Below the pieces are notes generated by a model. It worked only from the letters and a program-made list of their open reading frames with translations. It was not told the DNA's origin and did not search any database. Shown piece after piece: positions 26,944-35,119 of a stretch of 64,000 nucleotides of DNA (position 1 is the stretch's first letter; every line of letters begins with the position of its first letter). Source of the DNA: Vibrio neptunius (GTDB lineage Bacteria; Pseudomonadota; Gammaproteobacteria; Enterobacterales; Vibrionaceae); contig NZ_JXXU01000043.1 in assembly GCF_000967495.1 (NCBI RefSeq), forward strand, positions 123,024 through 187,023, read 5' to 3'. The translations under genes and the position numbers were made by a program.

Positions 26944-27141
26944 ATGAGTTGGATTATGGACATTTTCCGAAACTTCTTTGGTAAACAGAATACCACGAAG
27001 CGCGATTACCCAATGCTGAAAATGGTTAACCCAGATCGTGTGGTGATGGATATGAAAGCTTTCCGTAAAAGCAAAGCTGCGCAAGAACAAGCCAAGGCTG
27101 CTAGAGAAGGCTATTTGAAAGACAATAAAGTGCAGGCATGA
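26944..27141 (+). CDS. Small basic protein (65 residues), unknown
   Basis: This short frame has an unusually strong ribosome site, AGGAGGT 5 nt before the ATG, and a clean terminator after it, so I believe it is expressed. The N-terminus (MSWIMDIFRNFFGK) could form an amphipathic helix that touches the membrane; the rest is charged and helical, with KAAQEQAKAAREGYLKDNK at the end. I do not recognise it. The position inside a repeat-bounded block suggests an accessory role. Confidence 0.65.
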   Translation: MSWIMDIFRNFFGKQNTTKRDYPMLKMVNPDRVVMDMKAFRKSKAAQEQAKAAREGYLKDNKVQA

Positions 27142-27167
27142 CATTGCACACAATAGGGTACACACCG

Positions 27168-27193
27168 GGGCTAATTCGCATTAGCCCTTTTTT
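27168..27193 (+). terminator. Terminator after the 65-residue gene
   Basis: GGGCTAA, loop TTCGCA, TTAGCCC, then six T residues. Confidence 0.88.
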
Positions 27194-27207
27194 ATGGACG
27201 TCAATAA

Positions 27208-27972
27208 ATGATTAAACCATCAATACTTTTTGTGTTAATACTTTGCATTTCTGGTTATGTTTTCGCTCAGCAATGGCACAAAACACACTATCAACTAAAG
27301 CGTAGTAATGGATACCATACTTTTTTGATGTCTGCGGCTATCGGTTTGTTCTTATTCGCTATCGGGACGATTGTGTATGCGATAGGCATTTGGCTCGGAA
27401 AACTGACAGGGTTGCACTTCTCGGTTGGTGAGTTGGTACTGATTGGTGTATTTAGAAGTGAGTCTACCCACACTGAGTTCGCTTTATTTGATATCTCAAT
27501 CATTGCTCTGATCTTAAGCCGGCTTCTCCCAAAACTCTACTACATCAACGAAGAACGTAAGTTTTCTAAGTTCATGTTTGAGTTTTCTATGGATTCGGAA
27601 AGCCCAGAGTTCACGCAGCTATTCTTCAAGTCTCACTACCACGAGCTCCCTATTCTTTTCACCATGTCCGACCGTAAAGTATACATAGGCTATATCTACG
27701 AAATACAAACCGGTCATTTTAACGATATTTATATCGTGCCCTACTTAAGTGGATATCGAGACAGAGACACGTTAGAGCTCCACAAGATCACGCCCTATCA
27801 TGCAGTGATGGAAGACATAGAGAATGAGCAGGAAGACTCCGTTGAACTAGATAAATTTACCATCGCACTTCCACTCAGAGAAATTGTTCATGCTCATTTG
27901 CATGACTTCCGATACGAAGAACGCTTTAGGGAAAAAGAAGAAGAACACAAAGAGCCTGAGACTTATCTCTAA
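27208..27972 (+). CDS. Membrane-anchored protein with cytosolic domain, unknown
   Basis: A 254-residue protein. Hydrophobic segments lie near residues 4-20, 38-64 and 88-108, followed by a soluble domain of about 145 residues containing DRKVYIGYIYEIQTGHFNDI, YIVPYLSGYRD and a charged C-terminal tail. A topology with the large domain in the cytosol is likely. The family is not recognised. It follows the 65-residue gene after a terminator and is followed by two copies of the dispersed repeat, as expected of one unit in a cassette-like array. The ribosome site is weak. Confidence 0.6.
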   Translation: MIKPSILFVLILCISGYVFAQQWHKTHYQLKRSNGYHTFLMSAAIGLFLFAIGTIVYAIGIWLGKLTGLHFSVGELVLIGVFRSESTHTEFALFDISIIALILSRLLPKLYYINEERKFSKFMFEFSMDSESPEFTQLFFKSHYHELPILFTMSDRKVYIGYIYEIQTGHFNDIYIVPYLSGYRDRDTLELHKITPYHAVMEDIENEQEDSVELDKFTIALPLREIVHAHLHDFRYEERFREKEEEHKEPETYL

Positions 27973-28014
27973 ACAAGGAGCCTAGTGGCTCCTTGTTACC
28001 GAATCAGCGAAACT

Positions 28015-28096
28015 GTAGTGGCTGTCCTTTTAAGCTTTTTAAGCTGGATAAGTAGAAAGCACTGAAAATCTGATAAAGTGTCTGTCCCTTTAAGCT
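28015..28096 (+). repeat. Dispersed short repeats, copies 3 and 4
   Basis: A degenerate copy at 28015-28038 (GTAGTGGCTGTCCTTTTAAG, then CTTT) and a good copy at 28070-28096 (CTGATAAAGTGTCTGTCCCT, then TTAAGCT) lie between the membrane-protein gene and the gene at 28114. The CCTTTTAAGCTTTTT portion of copy 3 also occurs at about 24831-24845, near the left end of the block. Confidence 0.7.
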
Positions 28097-28113
28097 GTTG
28101 TATTTAGGTATCT

Positions 28114-28395
28114 ATGGGACCGAAAACGAAAGAGTTGATAAATGTTTTAGACAGACTGATTCAAATGTTGGATGAGGATGGTCAAGAACACTGGTGCGAT
28201 TGGATGTCACAAGCTAGAAATTGGCTAGTTGAATCTGATTTTTATGGGGTTGAAAAAGTGTTACTCGCATATGGTGGCATGGGCTCATTCAATGACGTGT
28301 ATCTAAGTCAAATCACTCGGAAAAACGAAGTCTTTAGTGAGCTAAGGACACGAGCATGGGAGCTTGCTACTGATATCAAGCACGAACAAAAATAA
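28114..28395 (+). CDS. Small protein resembling DUF6966
   Basis: A 93-residue cytosolic protein with LDEDGQEHWCDWMSQARNWL and LLAYGGMGSFNDVYL. The spacing of EHW-x2-W and Y-G-G-M-G-S-F-N-D matches what I recall of a small DUF6966 family of unknown function. It sits alone between repeat copies 4 and 5, directly before the right guaC-end duplication. No toxin partner is adjacent. Confidence 0.6.
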   Translation: MGPKTKELINVLDRLIQMLDEDGQEHWCDWMSQARNWLVESDFYGVEKVLLAYGGMGSFNDVYLSQITRKNEVFSELRTRAWELATDIKHEQK

Positions 28396-28463
28396 ATACG
28401 CTCAATACGTACTATCAACGCTCGGCAAACTTGGAACTAGTCTGAATTGGTACAGATAAAGTA

Positions 28464-28523
28464 CAGATAAAGTGCCTGTCCCTTTAAGTTTCACAGATAA
28501 AGTGCCTGTCCCTTTAAGTTTCC
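28464..28523 (+). repeat. Two tandem 30-bp copies of the dispersed repeat
   Basis: CAGATAAAGTGCCTGTCCCT, then TTAAGTTTCA, is followed at once by a second copy differing in the last base, each 30 bp, after a partial copy at about 28452. The second copy abuts the right guaC-end duplication base to base, linking the repeat to the insertion boundary. Confidence 0.85.
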
Positions 28524-28625
28524 CAAGAGCAAGAGAACAACGTTTTCGGTAAAGAGAAGTAACTCCACACTTCAGAAAATTCGAATAATTAAGAGTCGCA
28601 TTTTGCGGCTTTTTTTGCCTGAAAA
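28524..28625 (+). repeat. Right copy of the guaC 3'-end direct repeat
   Basis: Begins CAAGAGCAAGAGAACAACGT, identical to guaC from 24631, runs through the duplicated stop codon and terminator to GCCTGAAAA. It has no coding role here because the guaC reading frame is closed by the upstream repeats. The window therefore holds one complete guaC and one orphan 3' end. Confidence 0.8.
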
Positions 28626-28703
28626 CTTTTAGCTATTGTTATTTAATTTTTGTGAAAAGCGGTCGCATGTATTAATTCTTAAACAATTACTAAAGACAGT
28701 ACT

Positions 28704-30026
28704 ATGCGTATACTATATTTTACTTTGCTAGCGGTTTTATCGCAGTCAGCTTTTGCCGTTGAATTCAACCCTGAGCTTCTCTCCCAAAATAGGGTGATGG
28801 AAGGTGCTCCATATTCTGTGAGCTCAGATTCAAATTCTGTAACTTCACAATACGGGATACAGGGAATTAATTGGGCTTTATCTACAAAAATGACACGCGA
28901 CAATAAATACGTTGTGTTTAATTCTAGGGATAAAGACTGGGTTTCAGAGGGTGTTGAGACTGAGTGGTTTATCAAAAACACAGAGACTGAGGAACTAAAG
29001 CCACTAGGGCGACCATCCCTTTTGGGCCCAAGAGATTTGATGAATTGGGTAAGGATATCTCCTAATGGACGTTATATAGGTTTTTCCCATAAATCGGGTT
29101 CACAGACAGCTGTGTGGGATCGAATGACTGATGAAGTAATGCCAGCAGAGTATGACGAGAACCAACTTCCATATATTCAAGACAAGGGCGAAATGACATC
29201 AGTTGTCTACCCTATCAACGAGCGCATTGTGATGCTTTCCCATGTATTAGGCAAGTTATCTATTACGGATCTAAAAGAAAAAGTGACGAAGAAAGTCAAT
29301 ATAGATATTTATGGAAACGAGGCAGAAATAAAGATAAGTTCGATACGTCCGTTTAGTGATGACGGTAGATACACAGTTTATGTGGCATATAAATCGGAAA
29401 TGGATCCAGACAATGTTAGTGATATAGATAGTCAGAATCTGTATTTGTATGATCGTATCGAGGATAAACACATCAAAATATCGTCCTTACACAGAGAAAA
29501 CTATGCATTAGACTCAGCTTATACTAGTGCTTTTAGTATCAGTCCCGATGGTCAGTACGTTGTTTACGAGGCTAGAAAGCCATCCTCTCCTGAATACAGC
29601 CACTACGAAAAATATCAAAGCTATCTTGTCCTATACCATATTGCGACGAAGAAATATGAATACGTCAAAGATATCAACGAAGAACTGATTCAAGCGATTT
29701 ATAAGCCTTCTGTTTCAAATGATGCCGAAAGCTTTGCCTTTTCAACCAGAAACAGCGATTACTTAGCTTTGAACAGTGTTTCTTATCAGGTCGTTTATTT
29801 TGACCGCATTCATCAGAAGATGATTCAGCCCAGTATATCACAGCGGACAGGCAAACCTTCGAGCCAGACAATTTTACCTATGATTTATGGTAATGGTAAT
29901 GGTGTTCTATGGCAAGGGCGTGGCTCTGGTTTACTTGAAGGGGAACACTCAGAAAGTTATCTATATATTATGGGGCAGCCAAGCGAACCAATCATCCCAG
30001 AAATCTGTTTACCATACATCAACTAA
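28704..30026 (+). CDS. Secreted beta-propeller-like protein (TolB/PD40-type repeats)
   Basis: A 440-residue protein with a signal peptide (MRILYFTLLAVLSQSAFA). It has repeated blade-like elements such as VRISPNGRYIGFSHKSGSQT, RPFSDDGRYTVYVAYKSEMD and FSISPDGQYVVYEARKPSSP, as in WD40-like PD40 beta-propellers of the TolB type. It is predicted periplasmic or exported and would bind protein or ligand; no catalytic site is seen. It lies just right of the guaC-end duplication and before a long hairpin. The partner is unknown. Confidence 0.7.
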   Translation: MRILYFTLLAVLSQSAFAVEFNPELLSQNRVMEGAPYSVSSDSNSVTSQYGIQGINWALSTKMTRDNKYVVFNSRDKDWVSEGVETEWFIKNTETEELKPLGRPSLLGPRDLMNWVRISPNGRYIGFSHKSGSQTAVWDRMTDEVMPAEYDENQLPYIQDKGEMTSVVYPINERIVMLSHVLGKLSITDLKEKVTKKVNIDIYGNEAEIKISSIRPFSDDGRYTVYVAYKSEMDPDNVSDIDSQNLYLYDRIEDKHIKISSLHRENYALDSAYTSAFSISPDGQYVVYEARKPSSPEYSHYEKYQSYLVLYHIATKKYEYVKDINEELIQAIYKPSVSNDAESFAFSTRNSDYLALNSVSYQVVYFDRIHQKMIQPSISQRTGKPSSQTILPMIYGNGNGVLWQGRGSGLLEGEHSESYLYIMGQPSEPIIPEICLPYIN

Positions 30027-30040
30027 ACCCTCCACTTGTT

Positions 30041-30073
30041 TTGTTCCCGCACTGGACGGATGTGCGGGAACAA
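30041..30073. terminator. 12-bp perfect hairpin after the propeller gene
   Basis: TTGTTCCCGCAC (30041-30052) and GTGCGGGAACAA (30062-30073) with a 9-nt loop. No T tract follows directly, so it may end or stabilise the transcript rather than act as a classical terminator. Confidence 0.6.
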
Positions 30074-30199
30074 GCACTTTTAGCTGATATGCTACCAAAC
30101 GTTCGGCACTGGGCTCTCACAACGTTTACCTGTAACGGCACTATAAAAGTCCAGTGTCTGATAAAGTGTTTTAGATAGTTGTTTTTACTGGAAGTTAGT

Positions 30200-30225
30200 A
30201 AGGCGCCAAATATGGCGCCTTTTTT
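30200..30225 (+). terminator. Terminator before the helical-protein gene
   Basis: AAGGCGCCA and TGGCGCCTT with a 4-nt loop and a T tract on the plus strand. A partial dispersed repeat (TCTGATAAAGTGTTTT) lies about 40 nt upstream at 30157. Confidence 0.85.
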
Positions 30226-30256
30226 AAAGAGATTATTATGTTAGTAGCTCTTCAAG

Positions 30257-31153
30257 CTAGACGTCTTCTTCAATCGCAAGCTTAATTAGCTCCCAACTTC
30301 TCACAACATCTGGTTGTATTATTTGAGTTTCAAGTAAATCAATCGCATTTTGTCTGATAGCGTCACTACACTCTGTCATTCCATCTTTAGTTTTGTTGGC
30401 TAGAGTTTTATAGTGAGTCTTATCTTCAGATAAGTAGTAGCGGAATCCCCATGGGTGGGTAGATCCTTTATTATAACGAACTTCAGCAACTTTGTTGCTA
30501 ACAGCTTTGATCATGTCATTTACATTAACTGTTTGGGTGACGTATGTTATCGATTTATCAATTTGAGAAAGGACATTTTCCTTCGCGATAACATTTTCAA
30601 CAAATATGTTGTCTTTCTGATATTGAAGGATCTGACGGCAAATGAAGCAATATTGACTGGCTGCTGTAAAGTAAGCGCCTATCCACTCTTGATTATCTGA
30701 ATGGTCGTCAAATATAGCTAAGGCTTCTTTACATTTAGTGACAGCATATCTTGCGTTATCGTAGTTCATTTGAGCGTAATCACCCTCTGGGTCATTAGTT
30801 ATAATTTCTTCAAAACTGGATAAGCTCGACTGTAGTAAGTTCCTCGCATTTATCAAAGGTATATCATTGACGTTTTGGTATATTTGCCTCGTCATTCTAA
30901 AGATACGAACAAAGTTTTGTTCAAGGTAATCATTTGGAGACATTCTCGTTGAAGAGTCGGCGCGCAAGAACAAGCTTTTTGCGGTTTTAGCTAAAGGAAC
31001 ACTGAATGAATTTAAAGCAGCGTTTGCTAAGTTCCTTGCTGCAAATTGTGCGAAAGTAGCACCTAGAAAACCAGTGACATGGCCTTTAGCTGGAGCTACG
31101 TTTTCAGAAATTGATTTACTTGGTTCTAACACGTTAGGTTCAGTAACTGACAT
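30257..31153 (-). CDS. Helical protein of unknown function downstream of the Ntn hydrolase
   Basis: This 298-residue protein is mostly helical, with no signal peptide. It has a mildly hydrophobic stretch near residues 25-55 (GHVTGFLGATFAQFAARNLA) and long amphipathic helices after it. I do not recognise a family. The start is the ATG at 31153, with AGGAAA about 8 nt upstream; the reading frame continues 31 codons upstream without a ribosome site. It lies 176 nt downstream of the Ntn hydrolase on the same strand, with a CCCCATG/CATGGGG hairpin between, and may share its transcript. Confidence 0.6.
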   Translation of the reverse strand: MSVTEPNVLEPSKSISENVAPAKGHVTGFLGATFAQFAARNLANAALNSFSVPLAKTAKSLFLRADSSTRMSPNDYLEQNFVRIFRMTRQIYQNVNDIPLINARNLLQSSLSSFEEIITNDPEGDYAQMNYDNARYAVTKCKEALAIFDDHSDNQEWIGAYFTAASQYCFICRQILQYQKDNIFVENVIAKENVLSQIDKSITYVTQTVNVNDMIKAVSNKVAEVRYNKGSTHPWGFRYYLSEDKTHYKTLANKTKDGMTECSDAIRQNAIDLLETQIIQPDVVRSWELIKLAIEEDV

Positions 31154-31329
31154 TATGTATTTCCTTCTTATATGAATCGTTTTTCTCGTAACGAGATGTT
31201 TTGAATTTAGAGTACTATCCTCAAGTGTTTTGCAATTAAGCTCCAAAAAACACTACCAAGGACCAGTTCCTCCTCCTCTAGTGGTATCTGCCCCATGAGT
31301 CCATGGGGCGTGTGGTATCTAAATTCGAT

Positions 31330-32613
31330 TTAGGCGATTTTGACCGTTGGTCTAGACTCGACTTGTTCAAACGGTAATGCTTTTGTTGTTGGCATGAGCT
31401 GTAATACGCTTGAGATCTGGCAATCCCTATCTAATCCCATGTAGTCTTTGACGTTCGCGACTCGCCAAGTCATATCTCCATAAGTACGCAGATACAAGGC
31501 AGGTGAATGATAACTGTTATTTCTAATCACACTCCACTGGGTAATATCGCTGAAAAATACTTCAGGATTGTCTGATGTGTGTAGATCATTCGCCATAATA
31601 CCCAAAGGTATATCGACGCGGTTGAGAAGCTTTTGCGCTATGGAGAATGCTTCATCGAAGTTGCTTGGTTGCTCGCTTAATTGCTTAATTGCATAGGTTT
31701 GTACAAATCGAGATGGCGGTGTGGGATCGGCGGGTAGCCCCTTTAATCCAGCCCCATTCACGGTTTGAAGTGGTCCTGGAACTTGGAGGTGACGTTGTAA
31801 GGACACGTCTTTGTCCGATTCTGGATTGTAGTTACGTAAATTGGAAAAATAGGAAAGATTATTGACATGCCAATGGTAATTCGGGCAGTTGGTCATAACA
31901 CCCACGTAGGAGTGGTCCACAATCACTTTGTAATCATCGAATTTGTATTCGATACATTGATACCTAGATTGCGGATTGACCGTCTCGCCCTCTTTAAATG
32001 ATCGATAAATATGCATATTGCCGTTGATAAACTCAATGACAGCACTGTCACTATTTGCATCATGAATCACGAAGTGCTGATCTAAAGGCATATTGTCACC
32101 CTCAGATTCCCCGGTTGAAATAGTCGAATTAAATACGTATACAGGGTGGGTAGTGAAGTAGCTCACCATGTCTTCCACAGTAGTAAACGTAGACAGGATA
32201 AAGGTTCCCAACAGACCGCTACCTAACGCAAAGGCCTCATCAGGTATGCGAGATGTCGGAATATTTTTATTAAGTATTGGCAAGTAGAGTGAGCCTACTG
32301 AAAGCCCTGACTCATTTATACCATCTGATGTAATAAGAGGGTTGTTGTATTGAGTAACGCCATTACAGTGGATGAAGCTTAATGCTCCTTTCCAGCTCGC
32401 TTTAAACTCATGCTGATAATTATGACACTCTGGTGGCTGAACATTAAAAACCCGGTCCGCTTTTCCGCTAGTCGTCAAGGTAGTAATTTGGAAATTTTGC
32501 TTAGCTCTAAACCAAACCTCGGTCTGAAGGTTTACTGCAAACTCCATGGTTCTAGCGGATAAGGTTAGGGGGAGATTGTTACAACCAAAGTTGATATTGA
32601 AATCTGTACACAT
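31330..32613 (-). CDS. Choloylglycine hydrolase-family Ntn amidohydrolase (linear amide hydrolase)
   Basis: A 427-residue Ntn hydrolase of the bile-salt hydrolase/penicillin V acylase superfamily, which cleaves linear amide bonds with an N-terminal cysteine. From the ATG at 32613 the protein begins MCTDFNINFG, so removal of Met exposes Cys2 as nucleophile. LSARTMEFAV gives the conserved arginine region, HFVIHDANSDSAVIEF and VMTNCPNYHWHVNNL give the aspartate and asparagine blocks, and PPSRFVQTYAI the late arginine. There is no signal peptide, so it acts in the cytosol. N-acyl-homoserine lactones, bile conjugates or another amide could be the substrate. The frame extends to 32688, but only 32613 places Cys second. 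Paired TGATAC-type repeats lie upstream. Confidence 0.8.
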   Translation of the reverse strand: MCTDFNINFGCNNLPLTLSARTMEFAVNLQTEVWFRAKQNFQITTLTTSGKADRVFNVQPPECHNYQHEFKASWKGALSFIHCNGVTQYNNPLITSDGINESGLSVGSLYLPILNKNIPTSRIPDEAFALGSGLLGTFILSTFTTVEDMVSYFTTHPVYVFNSTISTGESEGDNMPLDQHFVIHDANSDSAVIEFINGNMHIYRSFKEGETVNPQSRYQCIEYKFDDYKVIVDHSYVGVMTNCPNYHWHVNNLSYFSNLRNYNPESDKDVSLQRHLQVPGPLQTVNGAGLKGLPADPTPPSRFVQTYAIKQLSEQPSNFDEAFSIAQKLLNRVDIPLGIMANDLHTSDNPEVFFSDITQWSVIRNNSYHSPALYLRTYGDMTWRVANVKDYMGLDRDCQISSVLQLMPTTKALPFEQVESRPTVKIA

Positions 32614-32776
32614 AGCCATGCTCTTTGTTGCGTAATTTGAATGATGTATACCCAAGACACTCTTTACATCGATAGTTAGAATTACCATGGATAAAAAGGT
32701 TTGCGCTTAAACAATGGATTTGACCCTTTGAGATAAGTGCACGTGATTAAGCTACGTATTCAATCAAAAAACGTCA

Positions 32777-32793
32777 GTAGCAGATTAGTATCA
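32777..32793 (-). promoter_or_regulatory. TGATAC/TGCTAC direct repeat upstream of the Ntn hydrolase gene
   Basis: On the plus strand GTAGCA (32777) and GTATCA (32788) lie 11 bp apart; on the minus strand they read TGATAC then TGCTAC, pointing toward the hydrolase gene 164 nt away. The rest of the 32614-33095 gap holds no gene. Confidence 0.45.
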
Positions 32794-33009
32794 GTTGATA
32801 GAGTTAACAGGTTTTATTGCGTTGACGAACGATATCGACCAAAACTCTTTTCATCGCCAGTTCAAGCGACTTACCTGTATTGAGAGAAAACAACGGCTGT
32901 TTATCCCCTAAAAACAAAGCTATAGCTCTTTGCATCCGACATTAAAACAGACCTCGCGCTTTACTCGAACTAAGGTTTTTTTACGAATATGATGGGGAAA
33001 TATCACTTA

Positions 33010-33048
33010 TGATACTGATTTGATACCAACGTGATACTGAACTGATCT
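33010..33048 (+). promoter_or_regulatory. Four TGATAC-type direct repeats at exactly 11-bp spacing
   Basis: TGATAC begins at 33010, 33021 and 33032, and TGATCT at 33043, each 11 bp after the last, ending 47 nt before the DUF917 gene. The 11-mer AAATATCACTT at 32998 overlaps the left edge and recurs at 35979 upstream of the large regulator gene. The layout resembles helically phased activator boxes. Confidence 0.7.
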
Positions 33049-33095
33049 CGACATCTGTTTATTGTGTCTACTGATTTGGAAAAAGGACTCTACTT

Positions 33096-34280
33096 ATGGA
33101 ATCAGGAGTAAAAAGCTTAAATCGCTTAGATTTGGAAGATATTATTCGCGGTGCTCATTTTTATGCGTGTGGCGGCGGTGGGGCACAGGAAAATGGCGAA
33201 GAATTGCTCAAGGAAATTGACAAGCTATTCGCGTCAAAATCTGAGGTTACAGTGAAGTATATTGACGTTAATGACGTCCAAGATACTGATATGCTTCCAG
33301 TACTCGCAGCTATGGGAGCACCACAAAAGTTTCTTCAAAAAGGATATAGATACTCTCCCGCTACGGCATTTCACGACCTAGAAAAAATCCAAAAGGTTGC
33401 CTTTTCCACATTGTCACCCGTTGAAACTGGCCCGATTGCCTATGGTATGAGTTTACTGGTTGCCGCAGAGAGACAAATACCGATCATCAATGGTGACGGC
33501 GGAGGGCGAGCCTTTCCATGCTTACAGCTATCAACGTTTGCAAACTTGGCATTGGAAAGCCCAATCTCTGTTTCACCTTGTGTACTCACATCAGAAAAGT
33601 CTTTAACAGAAGATGGTGGGGTCATCCTTATTGAATGTGAATCGAGTTCGGATGTCGATGCGATGACCAGAGGAATCATTAGCACATCGAAGAGTTTTGA
33701 TGATCGTGCATCCCTTGCTTCATTTGCTATGTCAGGGGAGCAACTAAAGCAAAATAATGCCGTTGTCCCAGGTATGTTACTGAAAGCGAGAGCACTTGGT
33801 CGGCACATCAGAGAATGTATTCAAGATCAGCTGTCTTGTTTTAATGCGATAGAAGCGCTAGATGGTGCACACTGTGTGATGAAAGGCAGATTGAGCAACG
33901 TTATTACCATGACCAGCAATGGTTTTGACTGGGTCGCGCAAGAATATCAGGAAGAGGGTAGCGGCACCAAATATTACGTCATTTCACAAAATGAAAATAT
34001 GATTTTGTGGGTAGATGATTTAAGTACGCCAATCGCTATGGCTCCTGATTTAATTTGCTGTTTGTCTAGTGATGCTTCGCTAATGAGCAATGATGAAATT
34101 ATCGATGCATGGAAGAAAGATTGCGCTGATCCTCGACTCAAAGAGATGGCGATTTTTACCGTGGATGCTGCTCCACAAATTAATCAGCCTTGGTTTCATC
34201 AGCATTTTTCCACAATATTCAAAAGATTCGGTTTCTTTGGTAGCTATCACCCCCCACTAAAAAATAACTTGAGAGGTTGA
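33096..34280 (+). CDS. DUF917-family protein (S-methyl thiohydantoin desulfurase-like)
   Basis: The 394-residue cytosolic protein has a glycine-rich N-terminus (FYACGGGGAQENGEELL), NGDGGGRAFPCLQLSTFANL and conserved mid and late segments of the DUF917 family. That family includes hydantoinase-linked proteins and, as I recall, S-methyl thiohydantoin desulfurases of ergothioneine breakdown. Two bases separate it from the racemase gene, and the pair suggests metabolism of a hydantoin-like ring (inferred). The start has AAGGA 8 nt upstream. The four-copy TGATAC array lies immediately upstream, so this operon is probably the best-controlled target of the putative regulon. Confidence 0.75.
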   Translation: MESGVKSLNRLDLEDIIRGAHFYACGGGGAQENGEELLKEIDKLFASKSEVTVKYIDVNDVQDTDMLPVLAAMGAPQKFLQKGYRYSPATAFHDLEKIQKVAFSTLSPVETGPIAYGMSLLVAAERQIPIINGDGGGRAFPCLQLSTFANLALESPISVSPCVLTSEKSLTEDGGVILIECESSSDVDAMTRGIISTSKSFDDRASLASFAMSGEQLKQNNAVVPGMLLKARALGRHIRECIQDQLSCFNAIEALDGAHCVMKGRLSNVITMTSNGFDWVAQEYQEEGSGTKYYVISQNENMILWVDDLSTPIAMAPDLICCLSSDASLMSNDEIIDAWKKDCADPRLKEMAIFTVDAAPQINQPWFHQHFSTIFKRFGFFGSYHPPLKNNLRG

Positions 34281-34281
34281 A

Positions 34282-35019
34282 ATGTCGATGAGGATGAAAC
34301 TTAAGATAATTATTCCGGTAAACACAACTGAGTTTACACAACAAATCTCAGACAGTGTGAATCGCTTTAGAAGTGATAAAGTCACCATTGATTTAGAGCA
34401 TATTGATCAAGGAACTCCATTTATTCAATCTAGAATTGATCTGACTATTAATGCACCTTATGTCCTAGAGAAAGTGATTCAGGCAGAAAAAGATGGATAT
34501 CATGGTGTGTTTGTGACGGACATGGACATGTGTGGGGTGGAAGCAGCAAGACAAGCGGTCAAGATCCCGGTTATCGGCGGGTTCAGGCCGAGCTTTTTTA
34601 CTGCCATGTTGCTGAGTCAGAAGGTTTCTATTCTAACGGTGCGCGATGTGGTTGACCTTCAGAACGAACACGTGCGAGCTTTTGGCGTTACCGAGAATCT
34701 TGCTTCTATATTGCCATTAAACAAAACCGTCAATGAGTTGAAAGAACCCTCTTTAGAGGCGGAAGCAAAAATTCTTGAGGAGTTATTCGAGCTAGCTTGT
34801 CATGCCATTGACCAAGATGGTGCCGACAGCATTATGTTTGGTTGTACCGGATTTACACATTTTTCAGCACCGTTGCATGAGTTACTGATGGCTAAATATA
34901 AACAAAATGTACCGGTAATGGATCCAAACTGTTGTGCGATAGGATATTTAATTATGTTGGTGGAAAATAACTTGTATCAAAGTGGTTTGAGTTATCCATA
35001 TCAAGAAAATGATACTTGA
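34282..35019 (+). CDS. Aspartate/glutamate/hydantoin racemase-family protein
   Basis: A 245-residue cytosolic protein of the two-cysteine racemase superfamily. The first catalytic cysteine is in TDMDMCGVEAARQAV and the second in MFGCTGFTHFSAP; VPVMDPNC follows, as in hydantoin and aspartate racemases. It would racemise an amino acid or 5-substituted hydantoin without cofactor, or act as a related decarboxylase or isomerase. It forms an operon with the DUF917 gene (ATG two bases after the TGA, with AGAGG inside the end of the upstream gene). A terminator follows. Confidence 0.82.
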   Translation: MSMRMKLKIIIPVNTTEFTQQISDSVNRFRSDKVTIDLEHIDQGTPFIQSRIDLTINAPYVLEKVIQAEKDGYHGVFVTDMDMCGVEAARQAVKIPVIGGFRPSFFTAMLLSQKVSILTVRDVVDLQNEHVRAFGVTENLASILPLNKTVNELKEPSLEAEAKILEELFELACHAIDQDGADSIMFGCTGFTHFSAPLHELLMAKYKQNVPVMDPNCCAIGYLIMLVENNLYQSGLSYPYQENDT

Positions 35020-35051
35020 TGCTAATTTAAAAAGTAAAAATATCATTTTAA

Positions 35052-35078
35052 AAAAGCAGCCAATATAAGGCTGCTTTT
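35052..35078. terminator. Terminator between convergent racemase and minus-strand gene
   Basis: AAAAGCAGCC (35052-35061) and GGCTGCTTTT (35069-35078) form a 10-bp stem with a 7-nt loop, usable from both sides. Confidence 0.88.
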
Positions 35079-35119
35079 AACGTTAAGATAGTGAGGTTAA
35101 TTAATATGTACTGAATTAT

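Noticed and set aside
24670..28523. Search for an integrase or transposase gene in the guaC-flanked block
   Set aside because: None of the frames shows tyrosine or serine recombinase or DDE transposase motifs, so I did not label the block an integrative element with certainty.
30041..30073. Hairpin considered as a CRISPR repeat or attachment site
   Set aside because: Single copy with no repeat-spacer periodicity; it is simply a strong stem-loop after a gene.
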